Below, piece by piece: positions 9,944 through 19,000 of a stretch of DNA of 64,000 nt. The notes beneath the pieces are model-generated. The model had not been told where the DNA came from. It saw only the letters and a list, made by a program, of their open reading frames with translations, and ran no database searches. Position numbers and translations under genes: made by a program. How positions within the stretch are numbered: position 1 is the stretch's first letter; every line of letters starts with the position of its first letter. The DNA is from Bog-532 sp963742875 (GTDB taxonomy: Bacteria; Actinomycetota; Actinomycetes; Streptosporangiales; Streptosporangiaceae), in assembly GCA_963742875.1 (NCBI GenBank), contig CAVUNO010000025.1, positions 62,001 through 126,000 of the forward strand, given 5' to 3'.

Positions 9944-10966
9944 ATGTCACCCGCTGCGTATGTGCAAACGAATGACGCCACCGAAAACGAGGTCATCGTG
10001 TTCAGCCGCGCGGAGGATGGCGCGCTTGCCCCGGTGGGGCGCTCCTCCACGGGGGGACGCGGGACGGGCTTGCCGCACCTGGCGTCGGCGGGTTCCGTCG
10101 TACTCAGCGACGATGGCCGCTGGCTGCTGGTGGTGAACGCGGGCAGCGACGAACTGTCGCTGTTTGCCGTTCAGCCGGACGGCCTGCGGCTGGCCGACCG
10201 TGTCGGCTCGGGCGGTAGCAAGCCCACCAGCGTCGCAGTCAGCGGCGCGCTCGTGTATGTGCTCAACAACGGCACGCCGAACATCAGCGGGTTCAATCTC
10301 ACTGACGGGAAGCTGGCCGCGCTCCCGGGCTCGACGCGCCCGCTGAGCGGCGCCGACGCGGATCCGGCGCAGATTTCCTTCACCCCAGACGGCGGGGCAT
10401 TGATCGCGACCGAACGGGGGACCAACAGCATCAGCAGTTATGTCCTTGACCAGCGCGGCTACGCGCAGGGACCGGCGACGATCAAGTCCTCCGGCCAGAC
10501 GCCGTATGGGTTCGGCCTAACGCAGGACGGGTCGCTGATCGTCTCGGAGGCGTTCGGTGGCTCGATCGGAGCGGCGGCGGCTTCCTCGTATGCGGTGTCC
10601 GGGGCGGGCGAGCTCACAATGGTCAGCGGCTCTGTTGGCGACACCCGCAGCGAGGTGTGCTGGGTCGCGCTGACCAAGGACGACCGCTTCGCCTACGTAA
10701 CCAACTTCGGTGACGGCACGGTCTCCTGCTATGAGATCACCGGCGGTGGAAGCCTTAAGCTGCACGATCCGGTAGCGGGCTCGACCGGGCAGGGCGAGAA
10801 GGGTCTGCGTGACGAAGCGATCTCCGGTGATGGCCGCTACCTGTACGCGATTGACGCCGACGCGCAGAAGCTGTTCGGCTGGGCCGTAGGACAAGGCGGC
10901 CACCTCACACCGACTGGCGCGTTCAATGGCCTGCCCAACACCGTTGCCGGACTGGCCGCCAGCTGA
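9944..10966 (+). CDS. Beta-propeller lactonase-family protein
   Basis: A 340-residue protein with a GGAGGAAAGCC ribosome binding site in front of ATG 9944. Repeated blades such as VVLSDDGRWLLVVNAGSDEL, FTPDGGALIATERGTNSISS and DDRFAYVTNFGDGTVSCYEI identify a seven-bladed propeller of the 6-phosphogluconolactonase-like family (PF10282 type). No signal peptide is visible. In this family many members act on unknown lactones or only bind ligands, so the reaction is open. A degraded second copy of part of this gene lies at 11968-12095. Confidence 0.85.
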   Translation: MSPAAYVQTNDATENEVIVFSRAEDGALAPVGRSSTGGRGTGLPHLASAGSVVLSDDGRWLLVVNAGSDELSLFAVQPDGLRLADRVGSGGSKPTSVAVSGALVYVLNNGTPNISGFNLTDGKLAALPGSTRPLSGADADPAQISFTPDGGALIATERGTNSISSYVLDQRGYAQGPATIKSSGQTPYGFGLTQDGSLIVSEAFGGSIGAAAASSYAVSGAGELTMVSGSVGDTRSEVCWVALTKDDRFAYVTNFGDGTVSCYEITGGGSLKLHDPVAGSTGQGEKGLRDEAISGDGRYLYAIDADAQKLFGWAVGQGGHLTPTGAFNGLPNTVAGLAAS

Positions 10967-11009
10967 TGGACGGCCTGGTCAACAGGGAACACCTGCAGGC
11001 GCCCAGCGT

Positions 11010-11660
11010 GTGAGCGCCGGGCGGGTGCCGCTGTTCAGCGATACCGCCCTGGCCGAGCGCGTCGAGCGGGTGGAGGCGCAGCTCATCGCCCGAAGCAGCG
11101 AGGCCGCCCGCCGCCCGGCGGGCACGGCGGGCTTTGTGATCCCGATTGCGGGTGGTGTGGCGAGCTTCGCCGGGGAGGGTTCGCCGTTCAACAAGGTCGC
11201 GGGACTCGGCTTCGGCGGCGTGCCGGATTCGGCCGCTCTCGATGAAATCGAGAAGGCCTTCGCGGCTTGCGGTTCCCCGGTGCAGATTGAGCTGGCCCAA
11301 CTGGCCGACTCCGCTATCGGCGCCCTGCTGACCGGGCGCGGTTACCGGCTCGAATCATTCGAAAACGTGCTCGGCCGTGCCCTCGCGGGTGAACCCGAGC
11401 GGGTCATGCCACCCGGGGTGGACGTCCGGCCGAGCCGTGCGGAGGAGCTCGAGACGTGGCTTGCGGTTGTGGCCGAGGGCTCCGCCCACCCCGACACACA
11501 GGGGGTGCCCTGGCATGAGAAGTTCCCGCGCGAGGCGATCATCGGGGCCGAGCGCGATATGGCAGCGGCGGGCACCGTGCGCTACGCCGCGTTGCGCGAC
11601 GGGACTATCGCCGGCGGCGCCACCATGCGCATGGCCGAAGGCGTCGCAGCTGCTGGGTAG
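11010..11660 (+). pseudogene. GNAT-family acetyltransferase, C-terminus lost
   Basis: From the GTG at 11010 the protein reads PLFSDTALAERVERVEAQLI, then VPDSAALDEIEKAFAACGSP and IGALLTGRGYRLESFENVLG, followed by a second half beginning PPGVDVRPSRAEELETWLAV. This matches two-part GNAT proteins. The acetyl-CoA binding loop (Q/RxxGxG/A) should follow GTIAGGATMRMAEGVAAAG, but the frame stops and a chloride-channel fragment begins. No strong ribosome binding site is visible. Confidence 0.65.
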
Positions 11661-11931
11661 CCCGCCCTGTACGCGGTCGTGGCCATGGGCGCGGTGTTCA
11701 CCTCCGCCGCCCGGGCGCCGCTGACGTCCCTGGCCAGCGTGGTGGAGATGACTGGTGACTTCACCCTGACCCCGGCCTGTCATGCTGGCGGTCGCCATCG
11801 CCTCCACCGTCTCCCGCTCGCTCAGCTACGGCACGATCTACACCACCAAGCTGCTGCGCCGCGGCACCGACATCGACCGGTCCACCCCCTCGCGCGCCCT
11901 GCAGGACCTCAAGGTCGCCGACGCGATTTAG
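11661..11931 (+). pseudogene. ClC-type chloride channel, C-terminal fragment
   Basis: The segment reads ALYAVVAMGAVFTSAARAPL and TSLASVVEMTGDFTLT, then after a frameshift near 11775 continues as MLAVAIASTVSRSLSYGTIY and LQDLKVADAI. These are the last membrane helices of a ClC chloride channel and the linker to its CBS domains. The large N-terminal part and the CBS domains are absent. The fragment abuts the truncated GNAT gene directly, so a deletion or recombination joined two unrelated gene ends. Confidence 0.75.
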
Positions 11932-11967
11932 CCATTCCAGCCGCCCTTCACGCTGACCCGTGCCCAC

Positions 11968-12095
11968 GGTTTCGGCCTCACGGCGAAAGGGCCGCTGATC
12001 GTCTCCGAGGCTTTTCGGCGGGAGCGGCGGCGGCTTTCTTGTATGCGGTGTCTGGCGCTGGCGAGCTCACGGTGAGCGGCGCGCAGATGGTGTGT
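11968..12095 (+). pseudogene. Degraded copy of part of the lactonase gene
   Basis: Bases 11971-12085 run closely parallel to 10512-10630 of the lactonase gene: both contain GGTTCGGCCT-like, CTGATCGTCTC and GTATGCGGTGTC blocks in the same order and spacing. Small indels have shifted the frame, so only pieces such as LIVSEAF can still be read. No flanking coding sequence of the lactonase is present. Confidence 0.7.
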
Positions 12096-12264
12096 ACTTG
12101 CGGTATGGGGCTGTTCAGCCAGTCTTTCCGCTACCAGTACCGGGCGGCGGTCGCCGCGGTCAGCGGTAGCAGGGAACCCGGCTTGTGCTGCCGGACCTGG
12201 TGCCGGTCCTCATAGTCGCTGACTCCTATCTTCAGCATCCTCGTGGGCTGCCGTTTCGCCCACT

Positions 12265-13032
12265 TCAGCCGTCGCCGTCCCCGTCCTTGGTGACGGCGCC
12301 ACGCGCTGCTTCCCCCTGTTCTTCTGCCGGATGGGTCCCGGTCGCTTCGTGCGCCGGACGGGCTTGGCTCTCCCCTCCTGCCGGACGAGCCAGGCCCGCT
12401 CCTGTGACCGGGTGCTCGGGTTCCTCCCCCGGCGCCGGATCCGCCCGGATCTTTTCCGCGGCCGGCCATGCCGGGGCCCGGATCGTTGCTGAACGGGCCT
12501 GGCCTGCGCCGTCTGCCGGAGGCACCGGATCCGCCCGGTGCGCCGCCCGGGCCTGGCGGCCGGCGTCGGGTGGCGGGGTGTGCTGCGATGTGCCGCGCAG
12601 CCGTGCGGCGAAGGCGACGGCGGACAGTAGGAACAGCACGCCGGTCACGGCGAGCCAGTGCCACAGGTACGGCTCGGGCGACAACGTGGTCGACGCGTGA
12701 TAGCTGGCGGTCAGGCGGAGGATCAGCGGGAACCAGACGAGCAGCAGCAGGCCGGACAGCGCGGCGGGCACCCGGACGTAGTTGATCCACGGGAGCGCGG
12801 GCAGGCCGGGAGCGCGGTGCCTGATCACCGCTACCACGGACCGGTCGGCGAGTGAATACAGCGGCATCAACAGCAGGTCATGGCCGATGACCGCGCCGAG
12901 GAACCACACGGCGACCCCCAGCGGGCGGGAGTGCACGAGCTGGATCGCGGCGTAGCCCGCGAGCGCGAAGCAGGCGAGCAGCGAAAGCAGATTCAGCGGG
13001 CCCGCGCCGTACCACCGCAGCAGGTGTCTCAT
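12265..13032 (-). CDS. Four-helix membrane protein with a charged Pro/Ala tail
   Basis: The 255-residue protein has about four hydrophobic segments in its first 150 residues (LLSLLACFALAGYAAIQLV, GVAVWFLGAVIGHDLLLMPL, ALSGLLLLVWFPLIL, HWLAVTGVLFLLSAVAFAAR). The remaining 105 residues are hydrophilic and rich in Ala, Pro, Arg and Glu, and are probably disordered and cytoplasmic. The ATG follows the stop of the molybdopterin enzyme by one base, with GGAGCTGAG as ribosome binding site. I do not recognise the family; tight linkage suggests a role with the oxidoreductase, perhaps as an accessory membrane subunit. Confidence 0.7.
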   Translation of the reverse strand: MRHLLRWYGAGPLNLLSLLACFALAGYAAIQLVHSRPLGVAVWFLGAVIGHDLLLMPLYSLADRSVVAVIRHRAPGLPALPWINYVRVPAALSGLLLLVWFPLILRLTASYHASTTLSPEPYLWHWLAVTGVLFLLSAVAFAARLRGTSQHTPPPDAGRQARAAHRADPVPPADGAGQARSATIRAPAWPAAEKIRADPAPGEEPEHPVTGAGLARPAGGESQARPAHEATGTHPAEEQGEAARGAVTKDGDGDG

Positions 13033-13033
13033 C

Positions 13034-14470
13034 TCAGCTCCGGAAGGTCAGGCTGGCGACCCATTTGGTGTTGTGCACGCCCGGGCTGGCGGGCACGATG
13101 ATCCGCGCGGGGAAACCGTGGTCCAGCGACAGGTCCGCGCCGTTGACGCGCAGCGCGAGCAGCGAGTCCGGGTCCATGATCTGCCCGGCAGACAGCACGG
13201 CCTGGCGGAACGCGCCCCCGCGTTCCAGGGACTCCACCAGGACGCTCGCGGGCCGGGGTGCCCCGGCCATCCGGGCGAGGTCGCGCAGCCGCACCCCGGT
13301 CCACCTCTGGTTCCCGCTGGACCAGCCCTCGACGCAGGCGATGGGCAGGTGCGCGGTGTGCTGTGTCATCGCCAGCAACTGGGGCCTGCTCAGGCTGGCC
13401 AGCCCGTTGCGGCCAGGCCCGGCGTGGCTGAGAGTCAGCCGCCAGCTCGCGCCGGTCCGCGCGGCCGTGATGCCGCCCTGGGCCGCGGTCACGTTGATCT
13501 GGAAGTCGCCGGGGCCGTCGCCGAGATCCTGGCCGTGCGGGGCCAGCAGCGCGGTACGGCGCAGCGGCCCGCCCAGCGACTGGCCCACGGACAGGGCCAG
13601 CAGCAGGAGCGAACCGGCTCCGGCGAAGGCGAGCGCGCCGCGCCGGGAGATCGTCGGCGCCTCCGGGGCCGGGCTGACCAGATGCCCCTCATGGGCGGGC
13701 TCCGGCACGGTGTGGGCGGTGTCGGTGCGCAATTCCGCCCGCAGGCTGCGGCCGCGCAGCGACCTGACCATCCGGGGAGCCTTCAGGCCCACGTGGACCA
13801 CGAAGCCGGCGATGAAGACCCAGGCGCCGTAGAAATGCAGCCGGTAGAACGAGCCGGGGAACACATACCACTGCTGGATATTCAGGATCCCGGTGGCGAA
13901 CTCGAAGACTACCCCGCCGACCAGCAGGAACAGCGACAGCCGTTCCAGGGCATGCGCCGGATCGCGGAGTGGCGGCCACTCGAACAGCTTGGGCAGCACG
14001 GACCACAGCTTGGCCAGCAGGATCGGCACCAGCACCAGACCCAGGGTGACGTGCACGCCCTGGTTGAGCCGGTATAGCCAGACCGGGTGCGTCGGCCAGG
14101 AGAACAGGTAGAAGCCGAGCAGGCCCTTGCCGGGCGTCTGGTCGTTGAGCGGGCTGAGATCAGGGTTGTACGCCGCGTAGGAAAGCAGGCCGCTCACGAA
14201 CAAGACCGGGATGCCGGCGAGCAGGATCAGGCCGAGGACCGACGTCAGCCAGGGGCCGCGGATCGGGCTGCGCCAGAACGAGCGGCGGAACGGGCCCGGC
14301 AGCTCGCTGGCCCGCTGGAGCTGGCGCGCCCATGGGGCGGCGCGGCGGGCCTGCGAGGCTGGCGCGCTCTGGGCGGCCGGCGCATCCTGGGGAGGGCCCG
14401 GGCTCTGGGGCGGCGCGCTCTGGGCGGGATCCGGGCCGTGGGCGGGGAGCTGATGGCCGGCGTCGGTCAC
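13034..14470 (-). CDS. Cytochrome b-like / molybdopterin-dependent oxidoreductase fusion
   Basis: The GTG at 14470 has AGGAGG 5 bases upstream and overlaps the glycosyltransferase stop codon (GTGA), so the two are translationally coupled. The 478-residue protein first has a Pro-rich cytoplasmic stretch, then about four membrane helices with histidines (LLGFYLFSWPTHPVW, NQGVHVTLGLVLVPILLAKL, LHFYGAWVFIAGFVVHVG), as in cytochrome b561-type domains. A further helix (SRRGALAFAGAGSLLLLALS) leads to a sulfite-oxidase-fold domain with the molybdenum-ligand cysteine in IACVEGWSSG at about 378 and the end GVHNTKWVASLTF. It likely moves electrons between haem in the membrane and a molybdopterin active site outside. 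The substrate is unknown. Confidence 0.82.
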   Translation of the reverse strand: MTDAGHQLPAHGPDPAQSAPPQSPGPPQDAPAAQSAPASQARRAAPWARQLQRASELPGPFRRSFWRSPIRGPWLTSVLGLILLAGIPVLFVSGLLSYAAYNPDLSPLNDQTPGKGLLGFYLFSWPTHPVWLYRLNQGVHVTLGLVLVPILLAKLWSVLPKLFEWPPLRDPAHALERLSLFLLVGGVVFEFATGILNIQQWYVFPGSFYRLHFYGAWVFIAGFVVHVGLKAPRMVRSLRGRSLRAELRTDTAHTVPEPAHEGHLVSPAPEAPTISRRGALAFAGAGSLLLLALSVGQSLGGPLRRTALLAPHGQDLGDGPGDFQINVTAAQGGITAARTGASWRLTLSHAGPGRNGLASLSRPQLLAMTQHTAHLPIACVEGWSSGNQRWTGVRLRDLARMAGAPRPASVLVESLERGGAFRQAVLSAGQIMDPDSLLALRVNGADLSLDHGFPARIIVPASPGVHNTKWVASLTFRS

Positions 14471-16119
14471 GCCGCACCTCCTGATCGTCGTGGGCGGGAT
14501 TGGGCCATGGACGGCCCGGCGGCCGGACCGTCGAGCAGGCTGGCTACCGCGGCGCAGGACCCCCGGCCGGCCGGAAGCCATACCCACGCCGGCCGCACCC
14601 GGGCACCGGCGACCGGCCGGAACCAGGCGTCCGGCACACCGGACAGCAGCATCTGCGGGCAGCGGCGGTAGTAGCGGTTCAGGTCGGCGGGGAAAACGTT
14701 CAGGTCGGTGTTCATCTCGACGATGATCGCGCTGAACCGCCGCATGGTCACTGCGCGTGCGGTGCTCCGCCGGAAGCTGGCGATGGCGGCCTGGTCGCTG
14801 GCGCGCAGCACGTCGGCGACCGCGCCCTGGTGCGCCACGCCGGGCAGCCCGGCCATGAGATCCAGACCGGGATCGGCCGGGACCGCGACCGTGCCGCCAA
14901 GGGCGCGGACCCCGGCCGTCAGCCGTATCCCCACGGCCCGGCCAGCGCTCGCCGGGATTGCGCGGGCCGGCCGGAAGCCGCTCACGAGGACGGCGAGCTG
15001 GACGATGACCAGCCCGCTGGCCAGGGCCGCGACCCAGTGCCCGGCGCGGCCTGCCCGCCAGTTCGCGAGCCGGGGCCGGGCCAGCCGGTCCAGGCCATCA
15101 GCGACCAGCCCGCCGGGCTGGCCGCCCATCGCCAGCCCGGCGAGCAGCACCACCGCGAGGTAGGCGGGCAGCAGGTCGTTGACGGTCCCGCCGCCGTGCA
15201 CCAGCGCGGCGTACCCCGCCATGAGCAGCGCGGCGCAGCCCGCGGGCAGCACCAGCGGAGTCCGCCGCGCGCCCAGTACCCCCGCGCACACCGCGGCACC
15301 GAGCACGGGCAGCAGCGAAATCGTCCAGAACTGCCCGATGGCGGCGGCCTTGAGCGACTGCTCACTCATCTGCTCGAAGACGTAATACAGGTACCAGCCG
15401 TGGCTGGAGAGGCCGAGCAGCAGCGTGCTCGCGGCAAGGAGGGCGCCGTAGGTCAGCGCGGCGGGCACCGCCAGCCGCCGGCGCGGGCCGGCCGCCAGCG
15501 CCGCGAGCACCACGACGCCTTCTGCGAGCCCGTTCTGCTTCGTCAGGAAGGCGGCGGCAAGCAGCACCCCGCACCCGACGGCACCGCGAGTCCGGCGCAT
15601 CCACCGCGCGGCGTAAAGGGCCGCGACACTGAGCGCGAGAAACAGCGAGTCGACCCGGCCGACGTCGAACCAGGTGCCGGTGGCGAAGTAGGTCGCGGCC
15701 AGCATCCCCGCCGCCGCGATCCCCGCGGTGGCGCTGCCGGTCTCGCGCTGCACCAGGCGGCCCAGCAGCGCGAAGCAGGCCAGCGAGGACACCAGCGACA
15801 CCAGCCGGAGCGGCAGATACGACGGGCCGAGCACGCCGGCCACCGCCGCCGAGACGGCGAAATAGAGCGGCGGGTACCCGTCGGGCACGTAGCCGACCGA
15901 AGGTGCGGGGTAGAGCTCCTGGCCGGCGAGGATCCGGTGCACCTCAACCAGCGAATTGCTTTCCAGCCACTCGAGGGTGAACGGATAGGTCAGCCGGCTC
16001 AGGGCAACGGCCAGGTAGGAGCCGATGACGGCGAGCCCGAGCAGCGCAGCCGCCAGCCGGGCACCTGCTGCGGCCCCGTCCCCGGCACGGACGGCGGCCA
16101 TCCCGCGATGGCTGCGCAC
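14467..16119 (-). CDS. Polytopic membrane glycosyltransferase-like protein (GT39/ArnT style)
   Basis: A 550-residue protein with about ten hydrophobic segments. The first periplasmic loop carries TLEWLESNSLVEVHRILAGQ and VGYVPDGYPPLYFAVSAAVA, which is the arrangement of polyprenol-phosphate-sugar-dependent transferases. A later part has KQNGLAEGVVVLAALAAG and a soluble C-terminal region ending in a W-rich stretch. It is the first gene of a three-gene operon with the molybdopterin oxidoreductase and a small membrane protein. The acceptor is unknown. The start is ATG 16119; the N-terminus before the first helix is short and basic. Confidence 0.72.
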   Translation of the reverse strand: MRSHRGMAAVRAGDGAAAGARLAAALLGLAVIGSYLAVALSRLTYPFTLEWLESNSLVEVHRILAGQELYPAPSVGYVPDGYPPLYFAVSAAVAGVLGPSYLPLRLVSLVSSLACFALLGRLVQRETGSATAGIAAAGMLAATYFATGTWFDVGRVDSLFLALSVAALYAARWMRRTRGAVGCGVLLAAAFLTKQNGLAEGVVVLAALAAGPRRRLAVPAALTYGALLAASTLLLGLSSHGWYLYYVFEQMSEQSLKAAAIGQFWTISLLPVLGAAVCAGVLGARRTPLVLPAGCAALLMAGYAALVHGGGTVNDLLPAYLAVVLLAGLAMGGQPGGLVADGLDRLARPRLANWRAGRAGHWVAALASGLVIVQLAVLVSGFRPARAIPASAGRAVGIRLTAGVRALGGTVAVPADPGLDLMAGLPGVAHQGAVADVLRASDQAAIASFRRSTARAVTMRRFSAIIVEMNTDLNVFPADLNRYYRRCPQMLLSGVPDAWFRPVAGARVRPAWVWLPAGRGSCAAVASLLDGPAAGPSMAQSRPRRSGGAA

Positions 16120-16361
16120 GCGCGTATTACATGCAGAGCGCCTTCACACCGCAAACGATCAGCCCTGGGTGGTTTATACCTAAATGTCGCTTTTCCCGCC
16201 AGCCTGGGTGGCGCCGTTACCGGCCCGCATGTTCGCTGCAGTTCTCCCCGGCAGCACTGGCTTCACGCCTCCGAACAGGGAAATCATGGTTAAAGCCGGG
16301 TACGCCGGATCCCGCGCGGGGAACCAGCCGCGGCGGGCGGATGGCCCCTCGCCGGAGGATC

Positions 16362-17564
16362 TTACAAACCGGGGATAAGCAGTTCCCCCGGCGGCGGGCT
16401 GGACCCGTCAGCCACGTCCCGTGCGGTGCCGGGAGCTGTGTCACCGGCTATGGCCGGCAGCGGCAGCCGGACCTCGAACCGGCAGCCCGGCCCGGTGTTG
16501 ACGACCCCTACCCGGCCGTGATGGGCGTCGATGACGCCGCGCACGATCGCGAGCCCGAGACCCGCGCCGCCGGCACCGGGGGTGCGCGCCTGCGAGCTGC
16601 GCCATCCGGTGTCGAAGATCTGGGCCAGCTCGGCTTCGGGGATGCCCCCGCAGCCGTCGCTGACCGTCAGCAGCGCCGCTGCGGCCTCCACCCCGGCCGT
16701 GACGTGCACGCTGCTCCCGGCCGGGGTGTGCTGGACGGCGTTGATGAGCAGGTTGGCCAGCGCACGTGATAGCTCGCGCGGATCGGCCGGGACGACAAGC
16801 GGACCGCCGGCCTCACCGGTCACCCGTACGCCCTTGGCCCGGGCGAGTGCCTCGGTGCCGGCGACAGCATCGCTGACCAGGTCGCACAGGTCGATCCGGT
16901 CCCGCGTGAGCTGCAGGGTCCCGGACTCGATGCGGGACAGCTCGAACAGGTCATCGACCATGCCGGTGAGCCGGGCGACCTCCGCGCGAATCTGCCTATG
17001 GTAGCGCGCGGGATCGGCGGCGATGCCGTCCTGGAGTGCCTCGGCCATGGCGGCGAGCCGGGCGAGCGGCGTGCGCAGGTCGTGTGAGACCCAGGCCACC
17101 AGCTGACGGCGCGACTGCTCCAGCCGATCCTCGCGCTGACGCGAGTCCGCCAGCTTCTTCGCGGTGGCGGTGAGTTCCTGCGACAGCGCGTCAAGCTCGG
17201 CCGCCATGGGTCCCGCCGGTGAGCGGAAACCGCGCGGCTGATGGCCCAGCGACCGGGCCGCCCGCTGCAGCTCCATGCTGCTGGTTCCCACCTGCCGCCC
17301 CAGCAGCCAGCAGAATCCGAACGCCGCGAGGCCCGCCACCACGCAGATCATTACCACGACACCCAGGTCGTGCGGGGAGATGAACATCGTCTCGGCGGTG
17401 GCGAGCGTCCCGGCCACGATCGCCAGGACCGCCACGGTGCTGCCCACCTGGAGCGATAGCCGCAGCGAGGCCCGGCGCAGCAGCCGCATGACACCGAGGC
17501 CCAGCAGGCCCACCGCGCCGGTGCAGCCCCCCGCGATCAGGACGACCTGAATCTGCGGGCTCAC
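16362..17564 (-). CDS. Two-component sensor histidine kinase
   Basis: A 400-residue kinase. The GTG at 17564 overlaps the response regulator stop as GTGA. It has two N-terminal membrane helices with almost no extracytoplasmic loop (VVLIAGGCTGAVGLLGLGVM, and ICVVAGLAAFGFCWLLG), so it probably senses a membrane or intracellular signal. The H-box is WVSHDLRTPLARLAAMAEAL, followed by the N-box LANLLINAVQHTPAG, DGCGGIPE and the G2 loop GAGLGLAIVRG. All catalytic boxes are intact. Its partner is the response regulator just upstream, which has a frameshift in the middle. Confidence 0.88.
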   Translation of the reverse strand: MSPQIQVVLIAGGCTGAVGLLGLGVMRLLRRASLRLSLQVGSTVAVLAIVAGTLATAETMFISPHDLGVVVMICVVAGLAAFGFCWLLGRQVGTSSMELQRAARSLGHQPRGFRSPAGPMAAELDALSQELTATAKKLADSRQREDRLEQSRRQLVAWVSHDLRTPLARLAAMAEALQDGIAADPARYHRQIRAEVARLTGMVDDLFELSRIESGTLQLTRDRIDLCDLVSDAVAGTEALARAKGVRVTGEAGGPLVVPADPRELSRALANLLINAVQHTPAGSSVHVTAGVEAAAALLTVSDGCGGIPEAELAQIFDTGWRSSQARTPGAGGAGLGLAIVRGVIDAHHGRVGVVNTGPGCRFEVRLPLPAIAGDTAPGTARDVADGSSPPPGELLIPGL

Positions 17565-18272
17565 GAGGAGCCGACCTCCCACCGGTAGCCGATCCCCCAT
17601 ACGGTCTGCAGGTGCGACGGTGCCGCTGGAACGTCCTCCACCTTCTCGCGGAGCCTGCGGACGCACACGGTGATGGTCGACAGGTCGCCGAACGACCAGC
17701 CCCACACCTGCTCCAGCAGCTCGGCGCGGGTGAAGGCGCGGCCCGGATGCGTGATGAAGAAGGCGAGCAGGTCGAACTCACGCACCGTCAGGGCCAGCTC
17801 GCGCCCATCCCGCCGGATTCCGCCGGGCCGCCGCGTCGACCTCATAGCGTCCCGCGCGCAGCGCCGCTGGCGGCGCGGTGACCGCCGCCCCGGCCTCGCC
17901 CGCGCGCCGCAGCACGGCCTGCACGCGCAAGGCGAGTTCCCGCGGGCTGAACGGCTTGGTCACGTAGTCGTCGGCGCCCGTCTCCAGCCCCCGTACGCGC
18001 TCGGTCTCCTCGCCCAGGGCGGTCAGCATGATCACCGGCACCGGGCGCTGGCCATCTTGCACCGTGCGCAGCCGCCGGCACACCTCCAGGCCGTCGATGC
18101 CGGGCAGCATCAGGTCCAGGACGACGATGTCCGGCTGCCACGCCTCGGCCAGCGACAAGCCGGATGGCCCATCGGCCGCGTGCCGGGATTCCAGGCCGGC
18201 GTCACGCAGATAGTCGCCGACGACCTCGGCGATGGTGGGGTCGTCGTCGACCACCAGAACGCGCGCACTCAT
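17561..18272 (-). pseudogene. OmpR-type response regulator with a single frameshift
   Basis: The receiver domain (from ATG 18272) is complete, with the acidic DDD near the N-terminus, phospho-acceptor in VVLDLMLPGIDG and TKPFSPREL. The winged-helix effector domain is also complete but in another frame (RDGRELALTVREFDLLAFFI to VWGIGYRWEVGSS). The two frames join cleanly if one base is removed at about 17817-17819, where GGAATCC would read GGATCC. No other damage is visible, so this is either a very recent mutation or a sequencing error. The intact kinase overlaps its 3' end. Confidence 0.8.
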
Positions 18273-18280
18273 GCGCCTAC

Positions 18281-18893
18281 TTTACGAACCGGCGGGCCGT
18301 CTGCCGCGCGTGATCGTCACCCGTACCGCGACTCCGTTGCCAGCGACCGGGAGACGTGAGGTGAGGCATGTCAGTCTGCCGTGGTTGCTGGGCAGGCGGG
18401 TGCCGGCGGTCTTGAGCCGGGCGGTGATGGCGTCTTGCCAGGACTGGAGGTAGGCGGGGTATGGGCCGGCGAATTCTCGGAGCTTGGGCCCGGCGGGGCC
18501 GGTGAGCACGGTCAGCTGTTAGGTGACCTCGACCTCGACCTCGCTGTGGTGGCCGGCGGCGCTGATGGTGATGGTCACGGTGCCAGCCTGTTCGCCGGGG
18601 GTGACGCGGGCACAGCAGATGCGCCCGCCTGGCTGGCGGCCGGTGACGACCTAGATGGTGTGCTGGCCGTGGGCGCTGGTTTCGAAGACGGATCCGCGGC
18701 GCTTATCAGATGCGGCGCGCAGATCGGGTCGATCTGGGGTGGCGGGAATGCCGGCCGGATCAAAGGCGGCGCGTTCATGCTTGGTGAGCGGATGCGGCAG
18801 GCGCGGCGTCCTGACGCGTCGCGGTGCCGGTCTGGTAGCGTGGCTGAATACGTCATGAGTGTCAGCGCTAAGCCCCGGCTTGCTGGCCGGCAA
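18281..18893 (-). pseudogene. Unrecognised degraded gene with two in-frame stops
   Basis: One minus-strand frame stays protein-like over 600 bases but is broken by two stops, at about 18651 (TAG) and 18520 (TAA). Segments include HPLTKHERAAFDPAGIPATP, TPGEQAGTVTITISAAGHHS and GPKLREFAGPYPAYLQSWQD. The middle piece resembles the edge strands of an Ig-like or carbohydrate-binding domain, but I cannot name the family. It lies between the two-component system and the aminotransferase fragment. Confidence 0.35.
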
Positions 18894-19000
18894 CCCTCCT
18901 CCGCGGTGGGGTGCCCCGGGTGAGGACGCGGCCTGCTCCCAGCCGGGACGGGCAAGCGCGGACCGCTGACTCGGGTCCCCGAGTTGCGCTGGAGACCTTG

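Noticed and set aside
14500..16293. Plus-strand 597-codon open frame, and similar long frames at 2981-4663, 45098-46963 and 47051-48748
   Set aside because: All lie opposite or across good genes (glycosyltransferase, GH15 and flavoprotein, hydantoinase) and show only shadow composition.
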